A model generated the notes under the pieces. That model had not been told where the DNA came from. It was given only the letters and a program-made list of their open reading frames with translations, and did no database searches. This document shows positions 7,384-17,700 of a stretch of 64,000 bases of DNA, piece after piece. Position 1 is the first letter of the stretch, and each line of letters opens with the position of its first letter. This stretch comes from CAWCDJ01 sp963836015 (GTDB lineage Bacteria; Acidobacteriota; Terriglobia; Bryobacterales; Bryobacteraceae): the NCBI GenBank assembly GCA_963836015.1, contig CAWIIF010000015.1, positions 434,001 to 498,000 on the forward strand. Direction: 5' to 3'. Position numbers and translations under genes: made by a program.

Positions 7384-9123
7384 ATGATGAACTCGTTTTC
7401 TCTGCTAACAGCTGCCGCCCTGAAGGGCACGCTCGTCCTGGGGGCCGCTTGGGCGGCCGCCTTTCTGCTGCGCGGACGTTCCGCGGCTTCCCGTCACCTC
7501 GTGTGGACAGCGGCCGCGGCGGCGCTGCTGGCGCTGCCTTTCCTTTCCCTCGGACTTCCGTCGCTGCCCGTGCACGCCCCGGCGGCCATCCTCGACCCGG
7601 GCCTGATCTTCCGCGTTTCTGCCACCGCCGCTCCGCAGCCCCTGGCGGCCGGTCCCTATGTCGGCGCCGGCGGTTCCGCAAAGTCCATGGCGGCGAGCTT
7701 CGACCTCCGGCCGTGGATCCTCCTGGTATGGGCTGCCGGCGCGGCCTTCAGCCTCTTCCAGGTGTTGGCCGCCTGGATCGCGCTCTGGCGGATCCGCCGG
7801 TCGGCGCGCGTCCTGGCCCCTGGTGACGTCCCCGTCCTCGATGCCGGACCCGGCTCGATGCCGCTGGCCTTCGGCATCTTCCGCCCCGTCGTTCTTCTGC
7901 CGTCGGAAGCCGCCCAATGGAGTGAGGAGCGCCGGTCCGTCGTGCTGCGCCATGAGCTCGCGCACGTGGAGCGCGGCGACCTGGCCACCCACCTTCTCGC
8001 CCGCTTCGCCCTCGCATTGCACTGGTGGAATCCGCTCGCCTGGCTGGCCTGGCGCGAGTTTCTGAAAGAGCGCGAGCGCGCCGCCGACGATCTCGTGCTG
8101 GCCTCCGGCACGCGCGCCTCCGACTACGCCTCCCACCTTCTCGAGATCGCCCGCGGTATGCACTCGCCCTCCGGGCTGGCCTCCGCGGCCATCGCTATGG
8201 CGCGTCCGTCGCAGCTCGAAGGCCGCCTGCTGGCGATTCTCGATTCCGGCGTGAATCGCCGCGCCGTCCGCCGCACCGCCCCCGCGCTCGCCGCGCTCGC
8301 CGCCGTCGTCCTCATGGCTCCCCTGGCGGCCGTTCGCGCCCAGCAATCCGAGGGCGATGCCGGGGCCCTGGTGAAGCAGGGCGAGCTCGCCGAGCGAAAC
8401 CACCAGGCAGCCGATGCGCGGGCGTTATACGCCAAAGCCGCATCGCTCGGTGACTCCCCCGTAGTGGTTCGCGCGCTCATGTACCTGGGCCGCTTCGCCG
8501 AGATCGCGCATGACCTGCCTGCCGCCCAAGGCTTCTTCGAGCGGGCCTTCAATGCCAACCCCAGCGGCCCGGACGCCGGGTCCGCGCTCAGCCAGCTCGC
8601 CCGCGTGAAGTTTCTGCAAGGTGGTAGCGCGGCCGACGTAGAGGCTCTCTACCAGCGCGCGCTCCAACTCCAGGCCCCCAACTCCTCCACCGCCGCCACG
8701 ACCAAACAACTCTATGCCATGCTCTTGCGCGAGCAGAACCGCATAGCGGAAGCCGACAACTACGAGCAACAGGCCCGCGAGATCTACCAGGCGCGTATCG
8801 CCCAATTGACGGAGACATCAGCCAGCACCACCACCGCCCGCCGCGTGGGCGGCGGCGTGACCGCTCCCAGGCTCCTCTATAAGTCGGAGCCCGCCTACAC
8901 CGAAGAAGCGCGCGCCGCCAAGTTCCAAGGCACCGTGCTGCTCTACATCGAAGTCGGCACCGATGGCCTGGCTCATAACATCAGTGTCAAAAAGGGTATC
9001 GGTATGGGACTCGATGAGAAAGCTATCGAAGCGGTGATGAACTGGAAGTTCCAGCCCGGCGTGCAGGACGGCCAGCCCGTCCCCGTCGCCGCGACCATCG
9101 AAATCAACTTCCGGTTGTTGTAG
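7384..9123 (+). CDS. M56 (BlaR1-like) membrane peptidase fused to TPR and C-terminal TonB domain
   Basis: A 579-residue protein in three parts. Residues 1-315 form the M56 module: N-terminal helices, a zinc motif LRHELAHVERGDL (HExxH near residue 197), HWWNPLAWLAWREFLKERER with the third ligand region, and a further helix near 300 (ALAALAAVVLMAPLAAVRA). Residues about 325-470 are TPR-like helices (ARALYAKAASLGDSP, AQGFFERAFNANP). Residues about 485-579 are a TonB C-terminal domain (SEPAYTEEARAAKFQGTVLL through WKFQPGVQDGQPVPV). It lacks the penicillin-binding sensor domain of true BlaR1. It probably senses an envelope signal, cleaves or activates the adjacent repressor, and may contact outer-membrane receptors through TonB. 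ATG directly abuts the blaI stop. Confidence 0.85.
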   Translation: MMNSFSLLTAAALKGTLVLGAAWAAAFLLRGRSAASRHLVWTAAAAALLALPFLSLGLPSLPVHAPAAILDPGLIFRVSATAAPQPLAAGPYVGAGGSAKSMAASFDLRPWILLVWAAGAAFSLFQVLAAWIALWRIRRSARVLAPGDVPVLDAGPGSMPLAFGIFRPVVLLPSEAAQWSEERRSVVLRHELAHVERGDLATHLLARFALALHWWNPLAWLAWREFLKERERAADDLVLASGTRASDYASHLLEIARGMHSPSGLASAAIAMARPSQLEGRLLAILDSGVNRRAVRRTAPALAALAAVVLMAPLAAVRAQQSEGDAGALVKQGELAERNHQAADARALYAKAASLGDSPVVVRALMYLGRFAEIAHDLPAAQGFFERAFNANPSGPDAGSALSQLARVKFLQGGSAADVEALYQRALQLQAPNSSTAATTKQLYAMLLREQNRIAEADNYEQQAREIYQARIAQLTETSASTTTARRVGGGVTAPRLLYKSEPAYTEEARAAKFQGTVLLYIEVGTDGLAHNISVKKGIGMGLDEKAIEAVMNWKFQPGVQDGQPVPVAATIEINFRLL

Positions 9124-9130
9124 GCCGCCC

Positions 9131-9763
9131 CTACTTCGGGTTGACGCGAAAATCGTCGAAGTACGTCACCGCATCCGCCGTTGTGCTTAACCCGACCTTC
9201 CCCGGACCGGCGAACGTTCCGTCCTGCCCTTGCAGGACACGGCGATGGTCCACGTAGACCTGAAACCGCGCGCCCCGGGCCGATACCTTCAGAATGCACC
9301 ACGCATTCGTCGGTACCGGGTGTTGGACCGCCGCCATCAGCGGGATCCGCTGCCCGTTTTCCACCTTGTACACCGACACCGTATTCCTCAGCGCATTGGC
9401 ACGGGCCACATAATAGTTGTTTTCGTTCCGGTAGCGCCAGACCACGCCGCCCCCCGGATCTTCGCGCCCACCCACCGGCTTCAGCCGGACGCTGATATCG
9501 CCGTCTTTCACATTGAGACTGTCGAAAATTGCGAGCGGCGTGCGGCGGTTGTCCGCGGCATCGTTGGAGATCTGGGCCAGCACGTAAGGCTGTGTCGGCG
9601 CGGTGCGGTCCTTGAGGATTTCCCACCGGGGAGGCGCGCCGCGATTTGTCATCGCTGCGCTCCATCCGGGCGGCAGCTTACCGAAGGGCGCGGTATCAAA
9701 ATCGATCACTTTCCCGGAGGAAGCAAGCAACCCGATGGAAACTAACAACCCTAATGATTTCAT
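9131..9763 (-). CDS. Secreted lectin-like (DUF1080/LamG-type) protein
   Basis: The preferred start gives a 210-residue protein beginning MKSLGLLVSIGLLASSGKV, a short signal peptide; an upstream ATG at 9823 would add 20 charged residues and spoil it. The body is a predicted concanavalin-like beta sandwich. FDTAPFGKLPPGWS, GGGVVWRYRNENNYYVARAN, WCILKVSARGARFQVYVDHR and the final VTYFDDFRV are typical of DUF1080/LamG-like glycan-binding or glycosidase-accessory domains. It probably acts in the periplasm or outside the cell. It converges on the M56 gene with a 7-bp gap. No catalytic residues are assignable. Confidence 0.65.
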   Translation of the reverse strand: MKSLGLLVSIGLLASSGKVIDFDTAPFGKLPPGWSAAMTNRGAPPRWEILKDRTAPTQPYVLAQISNDAADNRRTPLAIFDSLNVKDGDISVRLKPVGGREDPGGGVVWRYRNENNYYVARANALRNTVSVYKVENGQRIPLMAAVQHPVPTNAWCILKVSARGARFQVYVDHRRVLQGQDGTFAGPGKVGLSTTADAVTYFDDFRVNPK

Positions 9764-9868
9764 AGCTCTGCGCCGCAGAGTGATTTCCGCGGCATCCAAC
9801 CGCATCTTCTTCATTTGTAGCACGCTTCAGCCGGCGTGGGGTCGTATTGCCGCCGGCGGGAATGCGAT

Positions 9869-10765
9869 TTAGCACTTTCTGCGCTGACGCCAGGTGTGAA
9901 ACAGGGTGGCCGAAAGGATCACCACGCCGCCCACGATCGACCATCCTCTGGGACGTTCCCCATGGACCAGCCATGTCCATACCGGATTCAGCGCCGGCTC
10001 GGTAATCAGCAGGGTCGTGGCCTCGAATACCGGCACGTGCTTCAGGCCGCGCGTCAGCAGCAGGTACGCCAGTCCGATCTGCACCGCGCCCAGGTATAGA
10101 ATCACCCCCACGTCCACCCCCGTCGCGCTCCGAACCGGCAGCGCCATCGGCAGGGCGCACAGGCAGGCCAGAATGTTCCCCATCGCCACTGTGGGAATTC
10201 CCGCGTTGGCCTCTTTCCCGCGCGCCAGCCAGCGCAGCCCCACCAGCAGCAGCGCATAGGTCAGGCCGCTGGCAACCCCCAGAATATTCCCCAGCCGTGG
10301 ATTCGGCGCCGTGGCGCTGACCGCCTCCGACCCGATAAAAAACACGCCGATCCCGCAGGCCACCACCACCATGTATAAGAGGTCCTCTCGGCGCACCGGT
10401 TCGTGCAGCAGCAGCGGCCCCAGGATCAGCAGGTAGAGCGGCGACCCCGATTGCAGAAAGATGGCATTCGCCGAAGTGGTCAGCCGGTTGGCCAGAACGA
10501 ACAGAATCAGCGTCGCCGCATAAGCAGCCGCCACCGGGACCATCCGCCACGACCAGCGGCGGGTCTCCGGCAGCAGAAGCATCACCAGCACCGCCGCCAC
10601 CCCGCTCCGCGCGCAGGCCACCTGCCAGCCCGTCAGGCTGACAGCCTTGATGGCCGCCCCGCCTGTGGAAAATAACAACGCCGCCCCGAGCAGTTGAAGG
10701 CGGTGGCGTACGGGTGAGGAATCGGTCGGAGCCTGCAATGGCTCACGATACCACGCACAGCACAC
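9869..10765 (-). CDS. EamA/DMT-family transporter
   Basis: A 298-residue inner-membrane protein with ten hydrophobic segments in two EamA halves. The first half includes LLGAALLFSTGGAAIKAVSL and the second includes LGNILGVASGLTYALLLVGL; ITEPALNPVWTWLVHGE and WSIVGGVVILSATLF are typical of the last EamA helices. Family members export or import small metabolites such as amino acids or nucleosides. The first 20 residues (MCCAWYREPLQAP and following) look unlike the family, so the true start may be a little downstream, but no good alternative ATG or GTG is visible before the first helix. Monocistronic; substrate unknown. Confidence 0.85.
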   Translation of the reverse strand: MCCAWYREPLQAPTDSSPVRHRLQLLGAALLFSTGGAAIKAVSLTGWQVACARSGVAAVLVMLLLPETRRWSWRMVPVAAAYAATLILFVLANRLTTSANAIFLQSGSPLYLLILGPLLLHEPVRREDLLYMVVVACGIGVFFIGSEAVSATAPNPRLGNILGVASGLTYALLLVGLRWLARGKEANAGIPTVAMGNILACLCALPMALPVRSATGVDVGVILYLGAVQIGLAYLLLTRGLKHVPVFEATTLLITEPALNPVWTWLVHGERPRGWSIVGGVVILSATLFHTWRQRRKC

Positions 10766-11068
10766 CCGTCAGGTTGGCTTGCCGAAGAGCACCGGAAGAA
10801 CAAGCCGCCCGGAATGTTAATCGCGTAAACGTCCTTTCCTTGGCGTGCCGGACGCTACCGATCGGACAGCGCCCGGACTTTCGCGCCTCCCAATTAACCC
10901 AGGGTGTTAACCCCCAATTCGATCATTACTGTAGTAAATTGCCCCGTCTCCTGTGGTAAACTCCCACGAAAGAGGTGGGACTCTGAGTTAAGTCTATGAG
11001 GCCGTACATGGCCCGGGTGTCAATCACTTAGTTCGGAAGTTCTAGTAAGGTTAGGAGGTTAAGGAAGA
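10766..11068 (+). promoter_or_regulatory. Leader region of the first TonB receptor gene
   Basis: About 300 non-coding bases. It contains a GTTAAC-centred dyad (about 10892-10914), a perfect inverted repeat TTACT-GT-AGTAA (10926-10937), two imperfect direct copies of CTGTrGTAAAyT (from 10929 and 10951), and a hairpin TCCCAC-7 nt-GTGGGA (10962-10980). A strong AGGAGG ribosome site (11053-11058) lies 10 bases before the ATG. No convincing -35/-10 pair could be chosen and no coding frame is supported. Confidence 0.45.
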
Positions 11069-14000
11069 ATGTCAAAGAGATTGCTGCTGTTGGTTCTGGC
11101 GTCGTCGCTGGTGCCTTGTGCTTTTTCGCAGGAGATCACGGCTGGCTTGCAGGGGACTGTAAAGGACCCCAGCGGGGCGGTGATCGCCAAGGCCGTTGTC
11201 GAGGTTACCAGCCCATCGCTGATTGGCTTGAAGAGGGCGGAAACTGATCAGGCCGGCTACTACCGGTTTGCCAACCTGCCCCCCGGCACCTACACGTTGA
11301 CCGTGACAACCACCGGCTTTCGCACCTACAAGCAGGGCAACATCGTGCTGGAAGTCGGCCACCTGCCGTCGCTGGACGTCCGGATGGAGTTGGGAACGGC
11401 TACTGAAGTGGTGGAGGTCTCCGCGGCACCCGCGCTGATCGACCCCACCCAGAGCAAGGTGCAGACCAACATCTCCCAGGCCAGCCTGATGAATCTGCCC
11501 ACCCAAAGCCTGTCGTATCAGAGCGTCATCCAGTTCGCTCCCGGCGCCCGCTTCGAGCCGCTGCAAAACAGCACCGCGCAAACCAGCAACAACTACGCCA
11601 ACAACGGGTTCCAGATCAACGGCGCGAGCAACTCCGAGAACTCTTACCTGGTGGACGGGCTGGAAACCGCATCGATCTTCGACGGACACTCGCAAGCCAA
11701 TGTGCCGATGGATTTCATCGATGAAGTGCAGGTGAAGACCAGCGGTTTCGAGGCGGAGTACGGCGGCGCGCTGGGCGGCGTGGTGAACGTCATTTCCAAG
11801 CGTGGCTCGAACGAGTGGCACGGCGGCGTGTTCCTGAACTACAACGCGGACCGCTTCAACGCCGCTCCGAACCCCAACCAGTTGCGCAATCCCCAGTACG
11901 CCGCCAATCTCGGCGGTGCGCCGAGGCTGGATCAGCCCCTCGAATACTATTACCCCGTGAAAGACCATTCGCGGATCGTCGATCCGGGTTTCACGCTGGG
12001 CGGTCCTCTCGTCAAGGACCGCCTGTGGGTATTTATTGCCAGCGAGCCGGACTTCAACCAGTTGCGGCGCACGGTGAATTTTGCACCGTCTTCGGGAGCG
12101 CCGGGTCTGCGGACGTTCAACGACAACAACTACACCTACTTCTCGTCCGCGCGAGTGGATTTCCGGGCTACCGAGAAGATCCGCCTCTATGGCTCCTGGC
12201 AGTATAGCTACGAACGCGGCACCGGCACTTCTTTGCCGACCGCCGATGACATTCACGGCCAGTTCAATGCGTCCTCGACCACGAACCCGGACAACTGGAA
12301 TGGCGGCATCGGCTACGTTGCGCCGCAGGTGATCTACAACACGGGGGCCGATATCAGCATTACGCCCACCGTGATCGCAACCACCCGGTTCGGCTACTTC
12401 TACTACAACAACGAGGACCGTGGTCTTCCCAGCGGCATCCGTTACATTTACCGCGATTCCAACTACCCCTACAGCACCGGCAATGCGCCGGCACTGGCGG
12501 GCACCAAGGCCCTGGACGGGACTGTGCTGCCGTCGAGTTTCGTGAATTCGACCGGCTGGGCCAACATCGGGGCGAATTCGCAAACCGCCTACGACATTTT
12601 TAAGCGTTATAGCTTTAACCAGGATGTGGCGTTCTTCAAGACGTTTCTCGGAACCCACAACGTGAAGATCGGCTACGGCTTCAACCATGGCCTGAACGAC
12701 ACGCTCAGCGGCGTTTTCAATACCGCGGATGTTTACGTCGCGTACAATGTTCCGTACGCTCCGCAAACCACCAACGGGCAGGCCCGCTGCGCGGCTATTG
12801 TCGCCCAGAACGTGAGCAACTATGGGGTACCTGGCGGCAACACCGACGGGACGGCCTGTCAGGGCATGTGGGGAACGGTGAACCTTCGCGACGTCGCCAC
12901 CACCGGCAAAGTGGGCAACTGGAACCACTCTTTCTACGTGCAGGACGCCTGGACCGTCGGCAGGGGCCTGACGCTCAATCTCGGCCTCCGTCTGGATAAG
13001 GAAAACCTTCCCTCCTACAACACGCTTCCCGGCTTTCAGGGAATCAGCTTCGGATGGGGAGACAAGCTGGCCCCGCGCCTGGGCGCGGCCTACGACGTTC
13101 TGCACAATGGCAAGCTCAAGGTGTACGGCAGCTTCGGATACTTCTACGACATCATGAAGTTCCAATTGCCGCGCGGCAGCTTCGGCGGCGATTACTGGCA
13201 CGACTGCGTGTATGCGCTGGATTCACCGGACTTCAACCAGATCATCCCGCAGCGCGATTCGCAGGGCCACTACTGCCCGCTGGGCGGTGGCAGCGTGGCA
13301 GCCAACGGCAGTTTCCCGGCGATGCGCTTCATCGAGAACGTCGATTATCGCGCACCCTCCAACGATCCGAATCAGGCCGGCTCTCTCGGCGCGACGGGCC
13401 TGGTAGATCCGAACCTGAAGCCGATGAAGCAGCACGTCATGACCATCGGCGCCTCGTGGGAACTCAAGCATGATCTCGTGTTCGAGCCCGTATACACACG
13501 TACCCGCCTCGACCGGACCATCGAAGATGCCGGCACGATCACCCAGGACGGCGAGATTTACTACATTACCAATCCCGGCTTCGGCATCAATTCCACGGTG
13601 CCCAATTGCAATGGCTGCCCTCCCAATATCAAGGCGATCCGCGACTACGACGGCCTGGAACTCCGGCTCACCAAGAGATTCAGCCATGACTGGTTCGGCG
13701 CATTCTCTTACACCTACAGCCGGCTGTGGGGCAACTACGACGGACTGACCTCTACCGACGTCAGCGACAGTATCGGCCGCAATGGCGCCAACACCGACCG
13801 TGCGTTCGACGAGCCGTTCATGTCGTTCAACGCGCACGGTCAGAGCGTCTCGGGGCCTCTCGGCACCGACCGTCCGCACACCTTCAAGGCGAACGTCTAC
13901 TACAACCTCAAGTGGTGGAAGTTCAACACCGTGATAGGTCTGTTCGAGCAGATGTACTCCGGTACGCCGCTGAGCAGCTACATCAGCGTGTGGGGCGCTC

Positions 14001-14464
14001 CGGTGTTCGTCGAAGGCCGCGGCAAGTTCGTCAACGTGACTCGCGATCCGTCGACGGGAAATTGGGTCGAGGGTAACGTCACAAACGCGCGCACGCCGCG
14101 CTTCACCCAGTCCGATCTCAGCATCTACCAGGACTTCAAGGTCAGCAAGACCAATGAACGGATGGTGGCCCGCGTGGGAGCCGAGTGCGTCAACTGCTTC
14201 AACCAGCACAGCGTGACCATCATCAACCAGAACCTGATCCGCACTTCGGGCATCAATCCGTTTATCTGCGGAACGGCTGGCACGAACTGCACGCCGATCG
14301 GCGAGGCAAACGCCGGTTTCGATTACGGTGCCGTGATGACCAAGGGCTACGACTACATTGGCCTGGCGAACTCGCAGAATCGCACGCTCAGCAGCCTCTA
14401 CGGCCAGCCGCAAGCGTGGCAGAACCCGCGCATCCTGCGGTTCTCGGTCAGATTCACGTTCTGA
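11069..14464 (+). CDS. Oar-like TonB-dependent receptor with carboxypeptidase-regulatory-like domain (copy 1)
   Basis: An 1131-residue outer-membrane receptor. The signal peptide is MSKRLLLLVLASSLVPCAFS. A carboxypeptidase-regulatory-like beta sandwich spans about residues 24-105 (LQGTVKDPSGAVIAKA, YRFANLPPGTYTLTVT). A plug domain lies at about 120-235 (QINGASNSENSYLVDGLET, EYGGALGGVVNVISKRGS), then a long beta barrel ending in RFSVRFTF with a terminal Phe typical of BAM substrates. These Acidobacterial receptors are thought to take up large or polymeric substrates, but the ligand is unknown. AGGAGG is at 11053-11058. The neighbouring gene is a full-length paralog. No TonB box can be named with confidence. 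Confidence 0.9.
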   Translation: MSKRLLLLVLASSLVPCAFSQEITAGLQGTVKDPSGAVIAKAVVEVTSPSLIGLKRAETDQAGYYRFANLPPGTYTLTVTTTGFRTYKQGNIVLEVGHLPSLDVRMELGTATEVVEVSAAPALIDPTQSKVQTNISQASLMNLPTQSLSYQSVIQFAPGARFEPLQNSTAQTSNNYANNGFQINGASNSENSYLVDGLETASIFDGHSQANVPMDFIDEVQVKTSGFEAEYGGALGGVVNVISKRGSNEWHGGVFLNYNADRFNAAPNPNQLRNPQYAANLGGAPRLDQPLEYYYPVKDHSRIVDPGFTLGGPLVKDRLWVFIASEPDFNQLRRTVNFAPSSGAPGLRTFNDNNYTYFSSARVDFRATEKIRLYGSWQYSYERGTGTSLPTADDIHGQFNASSTTNPDNWNGGIGYVAPQVIYNTGADISITPTVIATTRFGYFYYNNEDRGLPSGIRYIYRDSNYPYSTGNAPALAGTKALDGTVLPSSFVNSTGWANIGANSQTAYDIFKRYSFNQDVAFFKTFLGTHNVKIGYGFNHGLNDTLSGVFNTADVYVAYNVPYAPQTTNGQARCAAIVAQNVSNYGVPGGNTDGTACQGMWGTVNLRDVATTGKVGNWNHSFYVQDAWTVGRGLTLNLGLRLDKENLPSYNTLPGFQGISFGWGDKLAPRLGAAYDVLHNGKLKVYGSFGYFYDIMKFQLPRGSFGGDYWHDCVYALDSPDFNQIIPQRDSQGHYCPLGGGSVAANGSFPAMRFIENVDYRAPSNDPNQAGSLGATGLVDPNLKPMKQHVMTIGASWELKHDLVFEPVYTRTRLDRTIEDAGTITQDGEIYYITNPGFGINSTVPNCNGCPPNIKAIRDYDGLELRLTKRFSHDWFGAFSYTYSRLWGNYDGLTSTDVSDSIGRNGANTDRAFDEPFMSFNAHGQSVSGPLGTDRPHTFKANVYYNLKWWKFNTVIGLFEQMYSGTPLSSYISVWGAPVFVEGRGKFVNVTRDPSTGNWVEGNVTNARTPRFTQSDLSIYQDFKVSKTNERMVARVGAECVNCFNQHSVTIINQNLIRTSGINPFICGTAGTNCTPIGEANAGFDYGAVMTKGYDYIGLANSQNRTLSSLYGQPQAWQNPRILRFSVRFTF

Positions 14465-14496
14465 GTCGTCGACGGACAGAAAACTCAACCCTCAGA

Positions 14497-14523
14497 GGGC
14501 GCCCTTCGGGGCGCCCTTTTTTT
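14497..14523 (+). terminator. Rho-independent terminator after TonB receptor copy 1
   Basis: GGGCGCCC-TTCG-GGGCGCCC followed by seven T forms an 8-bp GC stem with a stable TTCG tetraloop. It lies 33 bases after the receptor stop. The same stem, loop and flanking ACCCTCAGA recur after the second receptor. Confidence 0.92.
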
Positions 14524-14735
14524 GCGTCCCGCCGTATGGGGTGTTTCCCCTACCCAATCTTTAAATCTTCCATATAAGAGTTTTCTATTTTAAGACCTTT
14601 TGATCTGTGATAGAATTCTCTACATCCAATAGAGGTCGTCGGATCGTCGGAAGGTCGATTCAGTCGCAAAGGGACGCCGGATCTGGCGTGTCAATGACAG
14701 ATCGAGTATCGTCTCGCATTTCGCTAGGAGGCAGA

Positions 14736-17700
14736 ATGTATCGGATGTTCAGTTTACACAGTGGGCGGCGACTCTTGTTGCCGCTGTTGGCGATTCCGCT
14801 CCTGATCCTGCCATGTTTATTTGCGCAGGAAACCACGGCGGGCTTGCAGGGTACCGTTAAGGATCCCAGCGGCGCGGGGATTGCAAAGGCATCGGTCGAA
14901 GTGATGAGCCCGGCGCTGATCGGTATCAAGAAAATGGATACCGACGCCGTTGGTCACTACCGGTTCGCGAATCTGCCGCCTGGCACGTACACCCTCAACG
15001 TTACGGCTACCGGTTTCCGGGGCTACAAACAAGCCAACATCGTGCTTCAGGTCGGACACCTCCCAACAGCGGATGTCAATATGGAGATCGGCGCTGTGGC
15101 GGAGACTGTCGAGGTAGCGGCGCAAGCTGCCGCGATCGACCCCACCCAGAGCAAGGTGCAGACCAACATCTCAGATACGAACCTGATGAATCTGCCCACC
15201 CAGAGTCTGTCGTTCCAGAGCGTCATCCAGTTTGCTCCGGGCGCCCGCACCGAGCCTCTGCAGGGTGGTTATCAGGTCAACGGCGCCAGCAACTCGGAGA
15301 ATGCCTACCTGGTGGAAGGGCAGGAGACGGCGTCGATGCTCGACGGCCATTCCCAGGCCAACGTGCCCATGGATTTCATCCAGGAAGTCCAGGTGAAGAC
15401 AGGCGGGTTCGAAGCCGAATACGGCGGCGCCCTGGGCGGCGTGGTGAACGTCATCCAGAAGAGCGGGTCGAACGAAGTGCATGGCAGCGTCTTCTCTTAC
15501 TACCGCGCCAACAACTTCGATGCCACGCCTTGTATCTCGTGCGGCCCTTCGCCGTCTGGCAATAACAATCCGACGCTGCTGCTCGATCCGCAGTGGGCCA
15601 GGTTGAAAGTCGGCAGCAAGACGTTGGACCAGGGTTACGAATACTACTACCCGAAGCAAGACCACTACCGTGTCGCCGATCCCGGCTTCACCCTGGGCGG
15701 TCCCGTGATGAAAGACCGCCTGTGGTTCTTCCTCTCCGCCAACCCGAATTTCACCACGATCCAGCGGACAGTGGCCTGGAATGCTCCGGGAACCGCGGTG
15801 GGTCCGCGCATTTTTAATCAGAACAACTACACCTACTATTCGCTGGCGCGGCTGGACTTTCTGGCCACGCAGAAGATCCGGCTGCACGGGTCCTGGCAGT
15901 ACAGCTACAACCGCGTGATGGGGTCTTCGCTGCCGCAACCGGACGACATCCACGGGAAGTATAATTCGGGCGCCACGGCGAACCCGGACAATTACAATTC
16001 CGGCATCGGCACTGTCTCGCCGAACGTGATGTATACCTTAGGTGCCGACGTCACTTTGACACCGACCGTCGTCGCGACCACGCGGTTTGGATATTGGGCC
16101 TACAATGGGACACCCGAAACGCGGGGCTTGCCCAGCGGCATCCGTTACATCTACCGTGACACGAATTACTCCTACAGCACCACGAACGCCCCGGCATTAG
16201 CCAGCACGGCGGCTCTGAACGGGCAGACGCTGGGCGCGGTCGCGCCAGGGGTCGTGAACTCCACAGGGTGGAGCAACATCGGCGCCAACACAGCCACCAT
16301 CTACGACTGGTGGAGGAGATGGAACTTCAACCAGGACCTGTCGTTCTTCAAGACATGGCACGGCACCCACAACTTCAAAGTCGGCTACGGCTTCATGCAC
16401 GGTGTCGCCGACGAGTTGACTGGCGCCTACGACACGGCCGATGTCTACGTCGCCTACAACATGCAGTACATTCCGAACTCGCAGATCGGTATCGCCAACT
16501 GCAAGAGCATCGTGGCGCAAAACCTGAATCTCTACGGCCAGGCCGGCGGCAATGCCGATGGAACCGGCTGCCAGGGCAACTGGGGCACGGTCAACGTTCG
16601 CGACCTGATCTCCGCCAGCGGCAAGGTCGGAGGCTGGAACCATTCCTTCTACGTGCAGGACGCCTGGACGGTTGGCAAACGCCTCACCCTCAATGTCGGC
16701 CTGCGCATGGACAAGGAGAATCTCCCGTCCTACAACACATTGCCGGGATTTAACGGCATCAGCTTCGGCTGGGGCGACAAAATGGCTCCCCGGCTCGGTG
16801 CGGCCTATGACCTCCTGGGGAACGGCAAGGTCAAGATCTACGGCAGCTTCGGGTACTTCTTCGACATCATGAAGTACAACCTGCCGCAGGGCAGCTTCGG
16901 CGGCGCCTGGTGGCATGATTGCGTGTACGCGCTGGACTCGCCGAGCTACACGGGGATCGTGCCGCAGCGCGACTCGCAGGGCCACTACTGCCCGTCCGGC
17001 GGTGGCGGCACCGCGGCAGTGGGGTCCTACCCGAACATGCGCTTCATCGAGAATTACGACTACCGCGAACCGGCCAACGACCCGAACCAAATCGGGTCTC
17101 TCGGCAAGACCGGCCTGATCGATCCCAACCTAAAGCCGATGAAGCAGCACGTCATCACCTTCGGCGCTGCCTGGGAACTCTCTCACAACCTGGTTTTCGA
17201 ACCGGTCTACACCCGGACGCGTCTGGATCGAACGATCGAAGATTCGGGCGTCATCACACCGGATGGCGAGATTTACTACATCGTCAACCCCGGCTTCGGA
17301 GTGAACTCGGCCGTTCCCGGCTGCACGGCGTGTGCGGCGAACCCCAAGGCCTACCGCAACTACGACGGAATCGAGTTCCGACTGACCAAGCGCTTTACCA
17401 ACAATTGGTTCGGATCGTTCTCCTATACGTATAGCCGTCTCTACGGCAACTACTCCGGACTCACCGCGACCGACCTCAGCGACGGCGGCGCGGCACGCAA
17501 CGGCGCCAATACCGATCGCGCGTTCGACGAGCCCTTCATGCAGTTCGACGCGCACGGAAAGGCGATCGACGGACCGCTGCCCACCGACCGGCCGAACACC
17601 TTCAAGATCAATGCATTCTACACTCCGAAGTGGAAGGCGCTGCAGCCGACCATCGGCCTGTATGAGCAGATCTATTCCGGCACCCCCGTCACCAGCTATA

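Noticed and set aside
11072..13201. 709-codon open frame antisense to the first TonB receptor
   Set aside because: Shadow of the receptor codons; Val/Arg/His-rich with no start signal. Similar antisense frames over glyS and the NtrC-like gene were rejected for the same reason.
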